Assembly (NCBI GenBank): GCA_027371625.1
Contig: DAHXMQ010000262.1
Location: 1 to 24,632, forward strand
Length of the DNA: 24,632 nucleotides
Direction: 5' to 3'
From: Candidatus Methanoperedentaceae archaeon
GTDB taxonomy: Archaea > Halobacteriota > Methanosarcinia > Methanosarcinales > Methanoperedenaceae
A model generated the notes under the pieces. That model did no database searches. It saw only the letters and a list, made by a program, of their open reading frames with translations, and had not been told where the DNA came from. The stretch's first letter is position 1; each line of letters starts with the position of its first letter. Positions 20,857-24,632 of this stretch are shown here, in pieces. The translations under genes and the position numbers were made by a program.

Positions 20857-22092
20857 ATGGACTGCCGAGAACTTAGAGAAAACATAGCAAAAGAAATCGA
20901 GTCGATTAACATTGTAATAAAATCGCATATCGATTATACCAGCGCGCTTTTCAGACGAAGAGACGAACTGATAACCAGATTGCTCGACGATAAACAGTCT
21001 TGCAGATATTGCGAATCAATGGATGGAAACGACTGGGCTGCGCCCAAAATGTGCGCAAAGTGTGCAAGTGAATTCTCAAGGAAAAAGAACCCGGGACCAG
21101 CTGAAACAGAAAAAGAGCATAAACAAAAGGAAACGCCGTTTTTCGTCATAAAGGAATGCGAATCCTTCAACGTTTCTGGTTTGCCGTTGTTGCGCGCAAA
21201 CAAGACCGTATACCATGTCAACGATGATTGTGTTCATATCACGCGAGACGGCTATCCTGGCAGCCACGTATGGGTGACTCTTGACGACCTCAAACACCTG
21301 CATAATGCCCCCAATAAGCACACATATGCATTTGATATGCATGAACCAAAAAGAACTATAATCCGCGGCTTTCTACGCGATGTTGACGCCTCAAGCATCG
21401 CAATGAAAAAGGACGAAACCGTATTAGCCAACTCGGAAAATGTGCGTGTCGTATCAGAGCATACGGAAGAAGACTGCACTTTTAAAGAAATTCCGAAATT
21501 CGATTTTGACAAAAAGCAAGAGAAACGATATGGTCACCTTCACTTCGTTGAGCTCAATGATGGGCGCGTGACGCTTTCCTATTTCGCCGGAAGGATTTAT
21601 ACCACAAAAGAAAAGGTGCTGAAATTGCCGTTTCCCCTTGTTAATAGCATTCCCAAACTTAAGTACCTCTCAAACAACAACAAAACCGCTATGAGACTGT
21701 ACAGGGAATATCTCGCCAAACAGAACGGAAACGGTAGCATCATAAGAGAAACGAATGAGAAATCTATGCACGCAGAAGACGTGCCTTTTGATGAAGCAAA
21801 AAACAAGATCAAGAAATATCTCGAAGATAACGATAGCTATTCCGTGAGCACTATATCAGAAAGCCTTGGGCTTGATGAAGATATGGTGCGAAATGTACTG
21901 GAAGACCTTGGATATAAATTCGATTCTAAAGGTAAGACTGGCGCAGAAAAAAGAGCTGAAAAATCCACTGCAATAACGGATGAAACAAGAAAAGAACACA
22001 CCGCGCGCCTGAAGGAAATTGCACGCGAAAAGCAGACACAATGGAATGTTGAGCATCCCAAAGAGGCACAGCAGGCAATTGCTTCGCCTTGA
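20857..22092 (+). CDS. 411-residue zinc-finger and winged-helix-like protein, unknown role
   Basis: N-terminal coiled coil (CRELRENIAKEIESINIVIK, to about residue 45), then CRYC ... CAKC (near 49-70), a zinc finger. The middle 100-280 region alternates strands and loops (FFVIKECESFNVSGLPLLRA, HLHFVELNDGRVTLSYFAGR) and could be a nucleic-acid-binding fold. Near 330-365, AKNKIKKYLEDNDSYSVSTI SESLGLDEDMVRNVLEDLGY is a winged-helix pattern. The end is charged, Lys/Glu-rich. It has its own TATA promoter and leader hairpin. A transcription regulator is my best guess, but no family is recognised. Confidence 0.72.
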   Translation: MDCRELRENIAKEIESINIVIKSHIDYTSALFRRRDELITRLLDDKQSCRYCESMDGNDWAAPKMCAKCASEFSRKKNPGPAETEKEHKQKETPFFVIKECESFNVSGLPLLRANKTVYHVNDDCVHITRDGYPGSHVWVTLDDLKHLHNAPNKHTYAFDMHEPKRTIIRGFLRDVDASSIAMKKDETVLANSENVRVVSEHTEEDCTFKEIPKFDFDKKQEKRYGHLHFVELNDGRVTLSYFAGRIYTTKEKVLKLPFPLVNSIPKLKYLSNNNKTAMRLYREYLAKQNGNGSIIRETNEKSMHAEDVPFDEAKNKIKKYLEDNDSYSVSTISESLGLDEDMVRNVLEDLGYKFDSKGKTGAEKRAEKSTAITDETRKEHTARLKEIAREKQTQWNVEHPKEAQQAIASP

Positions 22093-22167
22093 TTATTCTG
22101 TTCTCATTTATTCGTTACAAAAAATACTCCAAACCAGCCAGCAAATGAATAAACAGAAAGGTGCAAC

Positions 22168-22593
22168 ATGCTGCGAAAAAGCGTAGAAACGGGAGGGGTA
22201 ATATGGCACAGGCAATTTGGACGCGCAATATTCGTTAATTGGTATGATGAAGAAAAAAACCTGTGCAGAGTTCAGTTTGCTAATCGCAAAGGCGTATTCA
22301 TTTTCAATCGCTCTGAACTCCACAACACTGCGAATAAAATCAGAGACATCAAACCGGGATGGTACAAACCCGATTCTATCCGACAGACACATTTCTTCAG
22401 CCCAATAAACAACGGAAACTATGGGTCAGCCTGCGGCAAATTGAAGTTACCCGGCGGTGCGCTTACACCCGAATCCGACCTTGCCGAACGTATAGGAGAC
22501 GTGGTTGATTTGAGCTCAAGATGCGGCGCCTGCCAGAAAGCGACGAAAAATGGGATGAAGACAACACTATTTGATTTTGACGAGAAATGCTAA
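22168..22593 (+). CDS. 141-residue zinc-binding protein with C-terminal PIP-box-like motif
   Basis: AAAGGTG precedes the ATG. The N-terminal part is beta-rich (GVIWHRQFGRAIFVNWYDEE, RVQFANRKGVFIF). Next is a HFFSP ... YGSACG ... SSRCGAC segment, a His/Cys-Cys-Cys arrangement found in small phage zinc proteins. The last residues KTTLFDFDEKC (131-141) match the archaeal PIP-box pattern with Lys for the first Gln, very like LFDF motifs of archaeal clamp loader subunits. PCNA docking through the C-terminus is inferred. It precedes the methyltransferase. Confidence 0.68.
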   Translation: MLRKSVETGGVIWHRQFGRAIFVNWYDEEKNLCRVQFANRKGVFIFNRSELHNTANKIRDIKPGWYKPDSIRQTHFFSPINNGNYGSACGKLKLPGGALTPESDLAERIGDVVDLSSRCGACQKATKNGMKTTLFDFDEKC

Positions 22594-22605
22594 ATTACAT
22601 AACTG

Positions 22606-22619
22606 GCAGAATATTCTGC
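22606..22619. promoter_or_regulatory. 14-bp perfect palindrome
   Basis: GCAGAATATTCTGC reads the same on both strands and lies in the 143-nt gap before the methyltransferase gene. It could be an operator for a dimeric regulator. No copy noticed elsewhere in the window. Confidence 0.35.
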
Positions 22620-22667
22620 TACACGAGCAAAAAAAATGGATGAGGTCGCTGTAGGGGACAAAAGCAT

Positions 22668-22724
22668 ATGAATGGTTGGGAATGGCGCAGAGCGATAACG
22701 AAAATCTCCCAAAAAAATCTCTGA
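22668..22724 (+). pseudogene. remnant related to the 109-residue gene (GWxWRRAI motif)
   Basis: A short frame MNGWEWRRAITKISQKNL, starting ATGA-coupled to another mini frame at 22636, matches the DGWQWRRAIKLW segment of the protein at 10584-10913. Probably a decayed or shortened paralogue. Confidence 0.35.
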
Positions 22725-22736
22725 GGCAATAATTTC

Positions 22737-24536
22737 ATGAAACAGACACTTCTACCCGAATTCATCGATGATAATGCAAAAAGTGATGCAAAAACCATTG
22801 CATTCAAAAACCTGCGGCAGGTAATCCCGGGAAAAACAATCCCAGAAATTGCACAATCTGAAAGCGCCAGAATAACCCCTGCAGCCGCATCAATGCCCTT
22901 AACTCCGGTAACGTCATCAGCAGCGCCGTTGGTGAGTACCCCAACATCAAAGTCATTGGAAAGCATACCTGATTTGTTGCCAGGTTTATATCCTTTAGAT
23001 TTTCATTCAGATACCTTTGATGCGCCTGCTATCGAGATTGACGATTTCGACCCCACGCAGATTCCTTTCAATATCACAGGAGACCCGAACGAACCCCTTT
23101 GGCAAGAAGTTAAAGAAGGAAAAGTGGACCGAAATAGGATATTCAATGAATACAAATCTCTTGGAGAAACAGTTACCATAGAGGGGAACAGGGGAATACC
23201 CGATCTTGCAAGAAAGAGAGCCTTAAATTTCCAGCAGCATTTCACCCCACCGGTGATAGCGAAATTCATAGCAGAAGCCCTGAAACTTGATTTGCCGGGC
23301 ACGCCTGCTTTCGTAGTAGATAATAGCTGCGGGATAGGAAGGATGTTCCAGTTCCTCGGTGAAGATTGCGGCATGGCAGGCATAGAAGTGGAAGAGAAAG
23401 CATACCAGATGGCAAGAACATTGTTTTCGAAAGCCAATATAATCAATGACGATCTCATAAACCATCCTTATGTACCTGCTGATTATTTTATAATAAACCC
23501 ACCATTTTCAATCCAGTTAGAAAAAAAGAACTGTGGATTTGAAAACGCGGGGTGGGGGAAACTCGGTCCCGGGACAAGCATAAAATCACATATCGCTGCT
23601 ATGGAAACTGCCGTCAGGAACGCAAGATATTACGTTGCAGCGATGCTTCCGCAGGGCTATTTCACGAACGAGGAAACACTCACATTCGAGAGATGGGTGA
23701 ACCACAGAGCACAATTGATATACCGTCTCGACATCGATGAAAAAGCATTCACGGAATACGGATTCACATGGCCGTGCTCGGTTGTGATATACAGAATTTC
23801 GAATTATGGCAATTGCAAGCCCATTCACAGCATTATCACTTCACTGGATGAAGAAACGCTTGCAAAAGAACTGAAACTTCTGCAAGCAACCGAAGAAGGC
23901 AGGAGGATTGATGAAGCCATAGAAAGCATAAAAGAACATGGAACGCTATTTCCTGCAAGACTAACAAAACACAAGCCTGAACCAGCAGCAGAACCAGATA
24001 CATCACTATCACTGGATGGCGCAGATAAAGTCAAGTTATGCCTCTCTCCTGATGCAAGCCAGCTTAACCTTAAAACTGATAATCTCCTGACAGCACTGAA
24101 GATTCAGGAACTTCGGGATGGTTTCGGTGAATCATACAACCGGGCGACAAAAAACAATATTCCTGAATTCAAGATGTACTCCCGCAGATATGACCTTATT
24201 GAAAAAACCGACAGGATATATGAAATAAAGAAAAAAGCCGAAAGGCTGGGTATAGAAACGGTAATCGATCCTCAGATATTAAACTGGCTCAGGAATAAAA
24301 AGAAATGGCTGAAAAGGCAGATGACGCCTTTTGAACAGTGGGTATACCAGGGGAACACGGAGCAGGCGATGAAAAACCTGTCCGAAGGATACGTTCTCAT
24401 AGCGGTAAATTCCATCAACAACACCACCATGAATGTCACTGCCGGAAATGAATATGTTTTCAGGAAAACGTACAGAGATGCACTCGAAATAAAAGGTCAA
24501 TCACTCCTTCCTGAAAGGAAGGAGCATGTCCCGTGA
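22737..24536 (+). CDS. DNA N6-adenine/N4-cytosine-type methyltransferase with N-terminal PIP-box
   Basis: 599 residues. The SAM-binding motif I is VVDNSCGIGRMFQFL (193-207), the catalytic motif IV is NPPF at 254-257 in YFIINPPFS, and motif X-like FTPP sits at 169-172 before motif I, as in gamma-type amino-methyltransferases. It should methylate exocyclic amino groups in DNA. Residues 3-10, QTLLPEFI, fit the canonical QxxLxxF(F/I) PIP-box, followed by a disordered Ala/Ser/Pro linker to about 120; this suggests clamp-tethered methylation at the fork. The C-terminal 200 residues are probably target recognition. No restriction enzyme is seen. The last residues (SLLPERKEHVP) come from the dispersed repeat at 24496. 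Confidence 0.88.
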   Translation: MKQTLLPEFIDDNAKSDAKTIAFKNLRQVIPGKTIPEIAQSESARITPAAASMPLTPVTSSAAPLVSTPTSKSLESIPDLLPGLYPLDFHSDTFDAPAIEIDDFDPTQIPFNITGDPNEPLWQEVKEGKVDRNRIFNEYKSLGETVTIEGNRGIPDLARKRALNFQQHFTPPVIAKFIAEALKLDLPGTPAFVVDNSCGIGRMFQFLGEDCGMAGIEVEEKAYQMARTLFSKANIINDDLINHPYVPADYFIINPPFSIQLEKKNCGFENAGWGKLGPGTSIKSHIAAMETAVRNARYYVAAMLPQGYFTNEETLTFERWVNHRAQLIYRLDIDEKAFTEYGFTWPCSVVIYRISNYGNCKPIHSIITSLDEETLAKELKLLQATEEGRRIDEAIESIKEHGTLFPARLTKHKPEPAAEPDTSLSLDGADKVKLCLSPDASQLNLKTDNLLTALKIQELRDGFGESYNRATKNNIPEFKMYSRRYDLIEKTDRIYEIKKKAERLGIETVIDPQILNWLRNKKKWLKRQMTPFEQWVYQGNTEQAMKNLSEGYVLIAVNSINNTTMNVTAGNEYVFRKTYRDALEIKGQSLLPERKEHVP

Positions 24537-24544
24537 GGGACATG
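24496..24544 (+). repeat. dispersed double-hairpin repeat, copy 4 (best preserved)
   Basis: CTCCTTCC-TGAAA-GGAAGGAG is a perfect stem, then CATGTCCC-GTGA-GGGACATG another (24525-24544). It overlaps the end of the methyltransferase gene, whose stop lies in the second loop. Confidence 0.75.
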
Positions 24545-24576
24545 GGCAACTGGTTGATTAGGAGGCATACAAAAAC

Positions 24577-24632
24577 ATGCAGCAGTTAGAAGAAAGAAAT
24601 ATATACACACCCACAGATGCTCCACAAGTCTG
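24577..24632 (+). CDS. start of a further + strand gene (3' partial)
   Basis: AGGAGG at 24560-24565 is 11 nt before the ATG. The first 18 residues are MQQLEERNIYTPTDAPQV, and the frame runs off the window. Too short to identify. The strong ribosome binding site supports a real gene. Confidence 0.55.
   Translation, partial: MQQLEERNIYTPTDAPQV

Noticed and set aside
1..24632. CRISPR array
   Set aside because: No regularly spaced direct repeats of 24-40 nt with unique spacers; the hairpin repeats are kilobases apart.
1..24632. Borg-style perfect tandem repeats
   Set aside because: Only one diverged 21-nt repeat was seen; no near-identical arrays and no terminal repeats, so Borg identity cannot be claimed.

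Overview
The window reads as archaeal, most likely a piece of a large extrachromosomal element (giant plasmid or virus) of a methanogen or anaerobic methanotroph of the Methanosarcinales/Methanoperedens kind. Seen directly: an archaeal PCNA clamp, a family B DNA polymerase ending in a PCNA-binding motif, an oxygen-sensitive class III ribonucleotide reductase with a glutaredoxin-like protein nearby, an archaeal TATA box, strong GGAG ribosome binding sites and many ATGA-coupled tiny genes. There are no ribosomal, central-metabolism or recognisable virion genes, and many small genes resemble nothing I recognise. Nearly all genes lie on the + strand. The host name is inference; no 16S or marker gene is present.

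Layout. 1-5.9 kb: a + strand run with the end of an unknown helical protein, a MoxR-type AAA+ ATPase, a radical SAM protein, a zinc-ribbon/HTH protein, an AAA_28-type P-loop kinase-like protein and several Cys-rich microproteins. 5.9-7.5 kb: an AT-richer island with two - strand units (an 84-residue alpha/beta protein with a coupled leader ORF, and an acylphosphatase-domain protein with a 21-nt repeat) and one + gene. 7.5-8.1 kb: a 625-bp gene-free stretch with two TnpB-guide-like hairpins and one copy of a dispersed hairpin repeat. 8.1-9.7 kb: an HExxH plus VWA protein, the expected partner of the MoxR ATPase 5 kb upstream. 9.8-17.7 kb: the replication and nucleotide module, PCNA, NrdD, dCMP deaminase, PolB and a glutaredoxin. 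17.8-20.8 kb: a tight row of small unknown and zinc-ribbon genes, one with an in-frame TAA after codon 6. 20.8-24.6 kb: a TATA-driven 411-residue zinc-finger/winged-helix protein, a 141-residue zinc-binding protein, an N6-adenine-type DNA methyltransferase and the start of another gene.

How it may fit together: NrdD with the glutaredoxin makes dNTPs, dCMP deaminase feeds dUMP to thymidylate synthesis, and PolB runs on the element's own PCNA. The most interesting pattern is that several otherwise unrelated proteins carry the same PIP-box-like motif as PolB (Q/K-x-x-L-F-x-F, or QxxLxxFI in the methyltransferase). This suggests an element-encoded set of clamp-bound factors including DNA methylation. 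The second theme is a MoxR/VWA remodelling pair split by a 5-kb insert, and the third is a wealth of tiny, translationally coupled Cys-pair proteins.
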